Assembly (NCBI RefSeq): GCF_000571935.1
Contig: NZ_ATAX01000016.1
Span: 186,001-250,000 of the forward strand
Reading direction: 5' to 3'
Length of the DNA stretch: 64,000 nt
DNA from: Ruminococcus flavefaciens 007c
Lineage (GTDB): Bacteria; Bacillota; Clostridia; Oscillospirales; Ruminococcaceae
A program made the translations under genes and the position numbers. Shown here piece after piece: positions 40,474 through 48,752 of the stretch; the first letter of the stretch is position 1, and the number at the start of each line of letters is the position of its first letter. The notes below the pieces were generated by a model. That model did not search any database. It saw only the letters and a program-made list of their open reading frames with translations, and was not told the origin of the DNA.

Positions 40474-42033
40474 ATGAAAAAAGTCATAATAATCGGTGCA
40501 GGCCCCGCAGGTCTTACAGCTGCCTATGAGCTTCTCAGGGACGGCTCCGATGAGTATCAGGTCACTGTCCTTGAAGAGACAAATGCTATCGGCGGTATCT
40601 CCAAAACTGTCAACTACAAGGGAAACCGTATGGATATGGGCGGCCACCGCTTCTTCTCCAAAATACCAGAGGTAAATAAATGGTGGAACGAAATGCTCCC
40701 TGTCCAGGGCGCTCCATCCTCAGATGACAAGTACCTCAAGAGACACGTGAACGTTGAAGAGGGCGGCCCCGATCCTCAGAAGGAAAACCGCGTAATGCTG
40801 AAAAGGCACAGGGTTTCGCGTATACTCTTCAATGATAAATTCTATGACTACCCTGTATCACTGAAGCCCGAGACTATAAAGAATTTCGGCTTCCTTACCA
40901 CTGTAAAAGTAGGCTTCAGCTACATCGGCGCCGCTCTTCACAAGCGCCCCGAGACAAATCTGGAGAACTTTTATATAAACTGCTTCGGCAAGGAGCTGTA
41001 CTCCATGTTCTTCGAGTACTACACCGAGAACCTCTGGGGCAGACACCCCAGCGAGATCGACGCTTCATGGGGAGCTCAGCGTACAAAGGGACTCTCTATC
41101 GTAGGTATCATCAAAGACTTCTTCGGCAAGCTCTTCAAGGTTAAGAACCGCAAGGTCAATACCTCCCTTATCGAGGAATTCAAGTACCCCAAGCTCGGCC
41201 CCGGCCAGCTCTGGGAGGTTACTGCCGACGAGGTAAAGAAGCTGGGCGGAAATATCATCATGGAAGCCGCTGTGAAGAAGCTCCGTAAGAATTCCGATAA
41301 CGTTATAACAGGTGTTACCTACGTCAAGGACGGTCAGGAAATCTCTCTTGACGGTGACTGTGTTATCTCCTCAATGCCTGTCAAGGATCTCGTTGCAGGT
41401 ATGAACGATGTTCCCGAGGAGGCTGCACGTATCGCAGCAGGTCTTCCCTACCGTGATTATATGACTCTCGGTGTCCTCGTTCCCAAGCTCAAGCTGAAGA
41501 ACAAGACCACCATGAAAACAGTGGGCAATATAGTTCCCGACTGCTGGGTATACGTTCAGGACAGGCGTGTCAAAATGGGACGCTTCCAGATATACAACAA
41601 CTGGTCTCCCTACATGGTAAAGGATCTCGGCCATACCGTATGGGTAGGTCTGGAATACTTCGTATCTGAGGGCGATAAGTTCTGGAACATGACAGAAAAG
41701 CAGTTCTCCGATTTCTGCGTAAAGGAAATGGTAAAGCTGGGTCTCATCGACAGCGCCGACGAGGTTATCGATACCCATATGGAAAAGGTAAAGAAGGCTT
41801 ATCCCGCTTACTTCGACACCTACGAGGAAATGGACAAGCTCATCGCTTACCTCGATACCATCCCCAATCTCTACTGCGTGGGACGTAACGGTCAGCACAG
41901 ATACAATAACATCGACCACTCTATGGTAACCTCCTTTGAGGCCGTAAAGGCAATCAAGAGCGGAAGCTCAGATAAATCTGCCATCTGGAACGTCAATACC
42001 GAAAAGGAATACCACGAGGAGAAGCAGAAGTAA
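40474..42033 (+). CDS. FAD-dependent oxidoreductase (protoporphyrinogen oxidase/UDP-galactopyranose mutase-like)
   Basis: This 519-residue flavoprotein starts at ATG 40474 after AAAGGAA. It begins with the FAD-binding motif [18 protein letters not shown], followed by [11 protein letters not shown] and a C-terminal [18 protein letters not shown]. Such proteins in polysaccharide loci are annotated as NAD(P)/FAD oxidoreductases related to UDP-galactopyranose mutase. Its stop overlaps the GtrA start by one base (TAATG). A role in making or modifying a lipid-linked sugar for the surface is inferred from that coupling. Confidence 0.85.
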   Translation: MKKVIIIGAGPAGLTAAYELLRDGSDEYQVTVLEETNAIGGISKTVNYKGNRMDMGGHRFFSKIPEVNKWWNEMLPVQGAPSSDDKYLKRHVNVEEGGPDPQKENRVMLKRHRVSRILFNDKFYDYPVSLKPETIKNFGFLTTVKVGFSYIGAALHKRPETNLENFYINCFGKELYSMFFEYYTENLWGRHPSEIDASWGAQRTKGLSIVGIIKDFFGKLFKVKNRKVNTSLIEEFKYPKLGPGQLWEVTADEVKKLGGNIIMEAAVKKLRKNSDNVITGVTYVKDGQEISLDGDCVISSMPVKDLVAGMNDVPEEAARIAAGLPYRDYMTLGVLVPKLKLKNKTTMKTVGNIVPDCWVYVQDRRVKMGRFQIYNNWSPYMVKDLGHTVWVGLEYFVSEGDKFWNMTEKQFSDFCVKEMVKLGLIDSADEVIDTHMEKVKKAYPAYFDTYEEMDKLIAYLDTIPNLYCVGRNGQHRYNNIDHSMVTSFEAVKAIKSGSSDKSAIWNVNTEKEYHEEKQK

Positions 42034-42512
42034 TGGAAGAGATCAAGCAGATCATCCGCGACAAGCAGTTCAAAAAACTCTTCGTTGGCGATACCGATAA
42101 TACCCTGATCCAGTTTTTCCGTTACCTTTTCGTCGGCGGACTGGCCTTTGTCGTCGATTTCGCACTGTCATACATACTGTTCAGGTTCGTTTTCGGCGAG
42201 CAGAAGGAGTTCGGCTGGATCGCCAATTCCCTCTCTTTCATTGCAGGTCTTGCTGTAAACTACATTATAAGCACCTGCTGGATCTTCAAGAATTCAAAGG
42301 TTGAAAACAAACTTGTTGAGTTTATAAGTTTTGCGGCTATCGGCGTTGTGGGACTTCTCATAACAATCGGCATTACCAAGCTCTTCGAGTTATGGCTGGG
42401 CGATACCACAAGCCTTTTCCAGATAATCGCCAAGGTCGTTTCAACTGCGGTCTCGTTCCTGTGGAACTTCTTCGCAAGGAAGATCCTGCTCTATACAAAA
42501 AAGGAAAAATAA
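42033..42512 (+). CDS. GtrA-like membrane protein (putative lipid-linked sugar flippase)
   Basis: This 159-residue protein has four membrane helices in the GtrA pattern (FFRYLFVGGLAFVVDFALSYILF; SFIAGLAVNYIISTCWIF; ending FLWNFFARKILLY). GtrA proteins are thought to flip polyprenyl-linked sugars or to assist glycosyltransferases. It sits between the flavoprotein and a large polytopic protein in one operon. Confidence 0.9.
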   Translation: MEEIKQIIRDKQFKKLFVGDTDNTLIQFFRYLFVGGLAFVVDFALSYILFRFVFGEQKEFGWIANSLSFIAGLAVNYIISTCWIFKNSKVENKLVEFISFAAIGVVGLLITIGITKLFELWLGDTTSLFQIIAKVVSTAVSFLWNFFARKILLYTKKEK

Positions 42513-42564
42513 TATTTCGTAAGGGGGCGAAGGTCGCCCCTTACCTGTTTACGGAGGATAGCTC

Positions 42565-44568
42565 ATGGACAATGAACTAATGAAAAACGATACCCCAAAT
42601 ATCCCCCATGAAGATGAGTCGGCAGGTATTGCCGAAACTGCAGCTGAGGAAGCTCAGGAGATTCTTGACTTCACTGAAGCTCCTGCCGTGGAGGCTCAGG
42701 AGATTCTTGACTTCACCGAGGCTCCTGCTGAGGAAATTCAGGAGATACTCGACTTCACCGAGGCTCCTGAGGGGGAGCTGACAGAAGCTGACGCAGCCAC
42801 GGCTGAACCCGCAGAGGAAACTGCCGTCAATTCCGATGGGGAAAACCACTTCTCAGAGGAGATCTCCTCATTTGAGGACAGCACAGAAGAAGCCTCAGAG
42901 GCTCCAAAGGACAAGTACCGGCTTGATATCCTGAAAAAACTGATACTCCTGGTTCTCTCCGCTGTTGTCTTCATAGGAGTTTCTGTTTCGGTTGTATATT
43001 ATATCACTACAGGCTCTAAAGGCGAATTCCACGCCGACTGCACGGATACTATCATGTGGGCGGAGGCTTCTGTGGAAAGCGGTCATCTGTATGACAAGGA
43101 CTTCTCCTATGCCTGCTTCCTGCCCATAAGTACAAATACCATCATGATACCGCTGATAAAGATATTCGGCTTCGGTATGAAGGCTCATACCTATGGTATG
43201 CTCGGCTTCTTTATCCTTCTGGCTCTGTTCATGGTGCTGATGCTGCGGGAGATCACCGACAGCCTGCCAGCAGGTCTGACAGGTACCGCGCTGTTTCTCT
43301 CCGTTACTCTGTCTTCTCAGAAAATGCGTGAGATATTCTGGGGACATACCATTTACTATTCCCTCGGTATCCTCTTCCTGGTGATCGGCGCTTTCCTGTA
43401 TGCGAGACTGCTGCGCAGCAACAGCAAAAAACAGCTCCCTGACGATAAAAGATCAGAGGGAACTGTTATCCATAAGGTATTCGTATTCATATGCATCTGC
43501 GGTTTCATGCTGCTTACGGGCATGGACGGCATCACAGGCTTCACTCTCTTCGTTATCCCCTTTGCAGGTGCCGTTTTCGCGGAACAGTTCATTAATCACG
43601 ACAACAAACTCCTGAGCGGCAGGACCTTCATGTCTGCTTTCTGTGCAGTAATGTTCATGATAATGGCCGTTACAGGCAATCTCATCAACACAAAGCTCCT
43701 GGGCGGGCTCAGGGCAAGTTATCAGGACGCCAATTCCGAGTTCTCCGCTATGGACAGCTGGCTTGAACATTTCCAGAAGCTGCCCTTCGCCTGGATCAAA
43801 CTTCTCGGCGTAAAGGATCTCCCCGATGTTATGTTCACGGAAAAAAAGGGAATTCCAAATCTGATATACATTCTTGCTGCAGTCATGACTGCTGTTCTCC
43901 CCATAATCGCTACCTGCTGCTATAAAAAATACGGCAACGACCTCAAAGGCAGACTGATGCGTATATGGGTATGGATGCACTGGGCTGTCACCGCTGTCGT
44001 TCTTATGGGCTACATCTGCGGTATACTCGCTATGGCTGACTGGCGCACAGTCCCCATGATAGGTACATCTCTCATACTCAGCATATCCTTTATATTATGG
44101 GCTGTCTCGGAAAAGGAGAGCATTTCCCGCTTTGCTGTTGTCCTGGCTGTCCCCATAATAGCCGCAGGCTTACTGAACTGCAAAGAAACTCTCAAGGTCA
44201 AAAAGGACTGCTATAAGACAAATGTTCAGTACCAGCTGCTGGATTTCCTCAGAGAACAGGAAGTCACAAAGGGATATGCCACCTTCTGGAACGCAAATTC
44301 CATTACTCTCCTGTCCGACGGTGATATACGCGTCAGCGATGTTATCGTCAATACAACAGGCGTTACGCACCGCAGATACCAGTCCTCGGATAAATGGTAT
44401 GTCACCGATCCCACTCAGAAGGAATACTTCCTGCTGCTCTCATCTTACGAATTCGACGAATTCTCAGTCTCGGACAGCTACATTCAGCACCCTCCATTCC
44501 GTATCGCCGAGACCTGTATAAACGGTATCACCTATAAGCTGCTGGTATACGATCATAATATCGTCTGA
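42565..44568 (+). CDS. Large polytopic membrane protein with an acidic repeat N-terminus
   Basis: This 667-residue protein has an acidic cytoplasmic-type N-terminus (~1-125) with three 14-residue repeats (EILDFTEAP...). About ten membrane helices follow (~130-545), then a ~110-residue extracytoplasmic C-terminal domain. No signature catalytic motif is obvious. The topology resembles GT-C glycosyltransferases or polysaccharide-assembly proteins, and the GtrA partner fits. The ribosome site is GGAGG. Substrate and activity are unknown. Confidence 0.7.
   Translation: MDNELMKNDTPNIPHEDESAGIAETAAEEAQEILDFTEAPAVEAQEILDFTEAPAEEIQEILDFTEAPEGELTEADAATAEPAEETAVNSDGENHFSEEISSFEDSTEEASEAPKDKYRLDILKKLILLVLSAVVFIGVSVSVVYYITTGSKGEFHADCTDTIMWAEASVESGHLYDKDFSYACFLPISTNTIMIPLIKIFGFGMKAHTYGMLGFFILLALFMVLMLREITDSLPAGLTGTALFLSVTLSSQKMREIFWGHTIYYSLGILFLVIGAFLYARLLRSNSKKQLPDDKRSEGTVIHKVFVFICICGFMLLTGMDGITGFTLFVIPFAGAVFAEQFINHDNKLLSGRTFMSAFCAVMFMIMAVTGNLINTKLLGGLRASYQDANSEFSAMDSWLEHFQKLPFAWIKLLGVKDLPDVMFTEKKGIPNLIYILAAVMTAVLPIIATCCYKKYGNDLKGRLMRIWVWMHWAVTAVVLMGYICGILAMADWRTVPMIGTSLILSISFILWAVSEKESISRFAVVLAVPIIAAGLLNCKETLKVKKDCYKTNVQYQLLDFLREQEVTKGYATFWNANSITLLSDGDIRVSDVIVNTTGVTHRRYQSSDKWYVTDPTQKEYFLLLSSYEFDEFSVSDSYIQHPPFRIAETCINGITYKLLVYDHNIV
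42652..42777 (+). repeat. Three 42-bp tandem repeats encoding 14-residue acidic units
   Basis: Units begin at 42652, 42694 and 42736, exactly 42 bp apart, with the core CAGGAGAT.CT.GACTTCAC.GA.GCTCCTG. Each gives (A/I)QEILDFTEAP plus a variable acidic tail. Confidence 0.9.
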
Positions 44569-44585
44569 CCGCGGTAAAACTGTAT

Positions 44586-44620
44586 AAAAAAGCCTGAATC
44601 AGCTGCCTCAGGCTTTTTCT
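44586..44620. terminator. Bidirectional terminator after the polytopic membrane gene
   Basis: AAAAAGCCTGA / TCAGGCTTTTT with a 10-base loop; T-runs on both strands also serve the convergent TetR gene. Confidence 0.85.
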
Positions 44621-44621
44621 T

Positions 44622-45173
44622 TTACTGATAATTCTTGAAATACAATCCGCCGTACAGACTGAACATCAGCTTTTTAATGAACTTTACGTCCGATGTGCCG
44701 CCTGTAAGTATATAGTTCTTTGCTATACTGTTCATGCCGCTGGCTATGAAGTCTACTATGAATATCCTGCTCTCATCGGATACGTCGCTTATAAAATACC
44801 TGCATTCCATAAGCGAACTGTACTGCACATCATACAGAAAATGTATCATGTCGTTGCGTACAAGCAGGCTGATTATGTGCTTCTTATCTACGATATACTT
44901 GCTGTATCCCTCGCAGAAGCTCCTGAACATGGCGGAATGACACGTATTGCTCTTCTCCTCGGGAAGAAAACAGCAGTTGTTCTTCAGCTCGTATATTATT
45001 ACGTTTTCCTTTGTTCCGAACAATGAATAGAAAGTCTGTCTGGATACCTGCGCTTCACGGCAGAGGTCGCTTACGCTTATTTCACTGAAACTCTTCTCTT
45101 CAAGCAGTCTCAGCAGAGCTTCCGAGATAAGTTTCTGAGACAGAAGTGCAGATTTGTTGCTCCCTTGATACAT
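44622..45173 (-). CDS. TetR-family transcriptional regulator
   Basis: This 183-residue protein has an N-terminal TetR helix-turn-helix (FSEISVSDLCREAQVSRQTFYSLFGTKENVI, ~25-60) and a helical C-terminal ligand domain with several Cys and aromatic residues. The ATG at 45173 follows GCGAGGT; the TTG two codons earlier is not needed. It is divergent from the DUF1858 gene, with two dyads between them (45215-45226 and 45253-45273). It is probably an autoregulated repressor of that small gene. Confidence 0.9.
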   Translation of the reverse strand: MYQGSNKSALLSQKLISEALLRLLEEKSFSEISVSDLCREAQVSRQTFYSLFGTKENVIIYELKNNCCFLPEEKSNTCHSAMFRSFCEGYSKYIVDKKHIISLLVRNDMIHFLYDVQYSSLMECRYFISDVSDESRIFIVDFIASGMNSIAKNYILTGGTSDVKFIKKLMFSLYGGLYFKNYQ

Positions 45174-45213
45174 TGACAAAATACCTCGCTTTGTAAAAGT
45201 TGATCCAAGTGCC

Positions 45214-45242
45214 TTGACAATTGTCAGATACTATGATAATAT
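45214..45242 (+). promoter_or_regulatory. Promoter of the DUF1858 gene overlapped by a palindromic operator
   Basis: TTGACA (45214-45219), 17 bp and TAATAT (45237-45242), with an extended TG at 45234-45235. The perfect 12-bp palindrome TGACAATTGTCA (45215-45226) covers the -35, a repressor position. Confidence 0.75.
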
Positions 45243-45252
45243 TATAACAAGA

Positions 45253-45273
45253 GGACAGACATTTGTCAAGTCC
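45253..45273. promoter_or_regulatory. Second candidate TetR operator
   Basis: An imperfect dyad, GGAC...GTCC around GACATTTGTC, sits in the leader just after the predicted start point and shares the TTGTCA half-site. Confidence 0.5.
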
Positions 45274-45303
45274 CATTAATCATTATTACGGAGGTCACTT
45301 TAT

Positions 45304-45504
45304 ATGGCACAGATTACTAAGGAAACTAAGATCGGCGAGCTCCTTCAGCTGGACAAGGACGTTTCTCCTATCCTCTTCAGCATTGGTATGCACTGTCTCG
45401 GATGTCCTGCTTCTCAGGGCGAGACCATCGAGGAGGCTGCTATGGTACACGGCGTCAATGCAGATGAGCTGGTAAACGCTATCAACCAGAAGCTGGCTGA
45501 ATGA
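45304..45504 (+). CDS. DUF1858 small redox-disulfide protein
   Basis: This 66-residue protein has the DUF1858 pattern: IGELLQLDKDVSPILFSIGMHCLGCPASQGETIEEAAMVHGV. Two cysteines in CLGC can form a redox disulfide. Members often occur next to hybrid-cluster or radical enzymes in anaerobes; here the only close partner is the divergent TetR gene. Ribosome site CGGAGG. Confidence 0.92.
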   Translation: MAQITKETKIGELLQLDKDVSPILFSIGMHCLGCPASQGETIEEAAMVHGVNADELVNAINQKLAE

Positions 45505-45542
45505 TCACTTTTTCAACTTTAAAACGATCATTATAATAAAGG

Positions 45543-45570
45543 AAAAGACACCTTTCAGGTGTCTTTTCTT
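45543..45570. terminator. Bidirectional terminator between DUF1858 and the ABC operon
   Basis: AAAAGACACCT / AGGTGTCTTTT with a 3-base loop; T-runs on both sides. Confidence 0.85.
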
Positions 45571-45577
45571 TTTATCA

Positions 45578-46282
45578 TTATTCTGCGGCGGGAGCTTCCT
45601 CTTCAGCGCCTGCGTCTGTACGTCCGTTGACAAGCTCAACTATCCTGTCACCGTATGCCGCGCATTTATGCGAGTGGGTTACCTGGAGTATGGTTATCCC
45701 CTTCTCCTTGTTTATCTCGGAGAAGAGCTTCATTATCTCAGCACCTGCATTGGAATCAAGATTTCCTGTGGGCTCGTCGGCAAGTATTATCTCGGGATCG
45801 CCGATAACTGCCCTTGCTATGGCAACTCTCTGCTGCTGTCCGCCCGAAAGCTCGGAAGGCTTTGCCTTGCGCTTTTCGGTAAGTCCTGTTATGCGCAGTA
45901 TCTCTGTGAGCTTTGCTTCCATCTCTGCCTTGCTCTTGCCCTGCACGCTTGAGGGAAGAAGGATATTGTCCTCAACATTGAGGTTCTGAACAAGGTTGTA
46001 GAACTGGAATATAAAGCCTATCTTGTCAAGTCTCATTGCGGAAAGATCCTTTTCCTTCATCTTTCCGATGTCCATGCCGCATACCGAAATATTTCCGTTG
46101 AAATATCTGTCAAGTCCGCCTATGAGATAGAGAAGTGTTGACTTACCGCTTCCCGATGCACCCATAAGTGATACGAATTCGCCTTTTTCTACTGTCAGTG
46201 AAGCTCCGGAAAGGACCTTTGTCATATTCTCGCCTTTGCCGAAAGCCTTATATACATTGTTTACTTCTATTACATTAGCCAT
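45578..46282 (-). CDS. LolD/MacB-type ABC ATPase
   Basis: This 234-residue ATPase has Walker A MGASGSGKSTLLY, signature [15 protein letters not shown], Walker B IILADEPTGNLD and H-loop LQVTHS. Its acidic C-terminal tail ends EEEAPAAE. It is last in a three-gene operon, 13 bp after the permease. It pairs with the FtsX-like protein as an exporter or signalling complex. Confidence 0.93.
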   Translation of the reverse strand: MANVIEVNNVYKAFGKGENMTKVLSGASLTVEKGEFVSLMGASGSGKSTLLYLIGGLDRYFNGNISVCGMDIGKMKEKDLSAMRLDKIGFIFQFYNLVQNLNVEDNILLPSSVQGKSKAEMEAKLTEILRITGLTEKRKAKPSELSGGQQQRVAIARAVIGDPEIILADEPTGNLDSNAGAEIMKLFSEINKEKGITILQVTHSHKCAAYGDRIVELVNGRTDAGAEEEAPAAE

Positions 46283-46295
46283 TGTACTTTCTCCT

Positions 46296-48749
46296 TTATT
46301 CGTATTTCAGCTGTGAAACTACGTCCATCTTCTTCAGAGCTCTTATCGGGAAGAGCGATACAAGTACGAATATGCCCCAGAGGAATATTCCGTAAATTAT
46401 ACACCTTATCCATGGTACCTCTATGGGCATTACCTGCTGGAGAAGATCCATAAGGCGCATGAATACGTATGACATCGCTATACCTATCGGCACCGCAAAC
46501 AGCAGCGCGGTACCTGCCGAGATCATATTCTCTATAAGGAACATCTTGGACAGCTTGCTCCTTGGCATTGCTACTGATGTCATTACAGCGCACTCACGCT
46601 TTCTTCCTTCGAGTCCGATGAGCTGGTTGCTTACTACGCCGATAAAGGTAAGTCCCACACCGATGAGTATGAGCATATTCAGGATAGCTGTCAGAGTAGC
46701 ATTTGCTATGGCTCTCTGCATATTCATTTCCTTTGTTGTCAATACCTGGGCGATAAGGTCTGCCGAGTGATCCTGTATCGTCTTCTTGATTCCCTTGGGA
46801 TCATCGCCCTTTATGAACATATACATGGGGTGATCCTTGTACATCTCCTTGTACACATCTTCGTTGATAACTACTGCATTGCCTGCAGCACAGCAATAAT
46901 CGGTGGTTACTGTACCTGTTATCTTCATGGTCTTTTTCACAGGGAGATAGCCTTCGGTCATGAATGTAAGATCAACGGTGTCGCCTTCCTTCAGCTTGTA
47001 CTTCCTGAGAAGCAGTCTGTCAAGGCATACCTCGTCGGCTCCGATATTTACGAAATTCCCGTCAAACATCTCTATGAGCTCTTTTCCGCCGTCAGGCCAG
47101 CCGTAAACTATCGAATCGTACTTATCGTCGTTGAATGTGACCTTGTCCTGTGTGAAATAGAGGAACTCGGTCTTTTCAACGCCTTCGAGCTGGTCTACGT
47201 AAGAAAGCATATCGGATTTTGTTCCGCCTATGATATTGATAACATCGCAGTTGAATATCTGGCGTCCGTTGATAGCCGAAAGTGAATGTGAGAAAATATA
47301 TATTACTATGGCGAGAGCTGCTGCTGTTACACAGAGCACCGAACTTCCTACGGTACTCTTCTTCGCGCCTGCCTCAACTGCGCCAAGGTGTGCTATGGGG
47401 AAATTGAGCTTTTCAAACAGCTTTGCAAGAAGCTTTGCGATAAAACGCTCAACATGGTTGAACAGTAAGGCTACGCCTGCAATGATGCAGACAAAGCATA
47501 TCATTGTCAGTATAAAGCTTTCATTGAAGAAGAATGTTACCGCAGCTGCTGCAAGGAGGAGAACTCCCACGATAGTTGCGATCCTGCTGGAACGGTATTC
47601 CGTTTCCTTTGTATTGAAGATAATGTCTCTGATCGGCGTCTTGATCGCCTTTATAGTCTCCTTGATAGGACAGAGGCATTCGATCAGTACTGCTCCGGCG
47701 ATCACGATGAAGATCAGATATGCTTTGGGGGCGGGCACCTCCGGCTTTATAGCGTCCTCAACGCCTATGAACATCGAATTGAAGAAGGGCTTCTTTACCA
47801 GCAGATAAAGCAGTATTCCGAGGATTCCTCCTATCAGTCCGAAAAATCCGTTCTCAAAGAGAAGTGCTGTGGTGGTCTTCCGTGAGGAGATACCGAGACT
47901 TCTGAAGGTGCCGACTACCGACATCTTGTCAACTATCATACGCTCTGATACAGAAATGGTAACGAATATTACCAGAAGCATACAAAGAGCAAAAAGAACG
48001 AAGAACAGCCTTGTCAACAGGTCGAGTGCCTGCTGTACGTCCTCACTTTCAAGATAGTTTATTATATTGGCTGTGGGGTATTTGTCCTTGAAGAACTGCT
48101 CTGCCTTTGAGATCTCCTTGTCATCCGCTACGTCTACCAGTATTGAGGTGATCTCTATATTTCCGCCCTTGGAAAGCTCCTTGACGTCTTCGAGGTCGAT
48201 AACGATGATGCTTTCGTCAGTGAAGACTCCCTGCTTCTTTTCAATGCTTGCTACCGTGAAATCAACAGCTACGTCATTATCACCGTGAAGGGTTATAGTA
48301 TCGCCTACCTTATAACCGTATTCATCTGCAAAGTTCTCGGGGATAGCAGCCTTCTTGCCGCCGAGCTCCAGCTCCTTGCGGACAAGGTTCATCTTCTTTG
48401 CCGCGGGAATGTCGATACTGTACACCTCAAGGCTCTTACGGTTGACATAGGCATAATCCGAGTCTATATGCCTGTCAAATGAGGTGTATTTCGATGACGA
48501 CTTCACATAAGTACATTCGGGAGCTCCGTCTGCAAAATCATCGCCAACAGGGCTCTTTGTGATTATATTGAGATCGGTGTTTCCCATCATCGACGAAAGT
48601 GTGCCTCTCAGCATATTCCTCAGTGAACCGCTCATATCAAAGCACAGCATTGCTGTAAAGCTGCATATCATTATACAGAGAATGAGCAGCAGTGTTCTGA
48701 ACTTATGAGCCCAGATGTTCTTGAATAAATGTTTGAATATCAGTCTCAT
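46296..48749 (-). CDS. FtsX-family ABC permease
   Basis: This 817-residue protein has an N-terminal helix, an extracytoplasmic domain, and two FtsX-type helix bundles (VSERMIVDKMSVVGTFRSLGISS in the first; LIGLEGRKRECAVMTSVAMPRSKL in the second). It lies 3 bp after the M13 peptidase gene and 13 bp before its ATPase, so all three are probably co-translated. The link with an exported peptidase suggests handling of peptides at the surface (inference). Confidence 0.88.
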   Translation of the reverse strand: MRLIFKHLFKNIWAHKFRTLLLILCIMICSFTAMLCFDMSGSLRNMLRGTLSSMMGNTDLNIITKSPVGDDFADGAPECTYVKSSSKYTSFDRHIDSDYAYVNRKSLEVYSIDIPAAKKMNLVRKELELGGKKAAIPENFADEYGYKVGDTITLHGDNDVAVDFTVASIEKKQGVFTDESIIVIDLEDVKELSKGGNIEITSILVDVADDKEISKAEQFFKDKYPTANIINYLESEDVQQALDLLTRLFFVLFALCMLLVIFVTISVSERMIVDKMSVVGTFRSLGISSRKTTTALLFENGFFGLIGGILGILLYLLVKKPFFNSMFIGVEDAIKPEVPAPKAYLIFIVIAGAVLIECLCPIKETIKAIKTPIRDIIFNTKETEYRSSRIATIVGVLLLAAAAVTFFFNESFILTMICFVCIIAGVALLFNHVERFIAKLLAKLFEKLNFPIAHLGAVEAGAKKSTVGSSVLCVTAAALAIVIYIFSHSLSAINGRQIFNCDVINIIGGTKSDMLSYVDQLEGVEKTEFLYFTQDKVTFNDDKYDSIVYGWPDGGKELIEMFDGNFVNIGADEVCLDRLLLRKYKLKEGDTVDLTFMTEGYLPVKKTMKITGTVTTDYCCAAGNAVVINEDVYKEMYKDHPMYMFIKGDDPKGIKKTIQDHSADLIAQVLTTKEMNMQRAIANATLTAILNMLILIGVGLTFIGVVSNQLIGLEGRKRECAVMTSVAMPRSKLSKMFLIENMISAGTALLFAVPIGIAMSYVFMRLMDLLQQVMPIEVPWIRCIIYGIFLWGIFVLVSLFPIRALKKMDVVSQLKYE

Positions 48750-48752
48750 CGC

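Noticed and set aside
43453-43980. 175-codon minus ORF within the polytopic membrane gene
   Set aside because: It is antisense to a hydrophobic-coding gene, without a ribosome site or recognisable motif.
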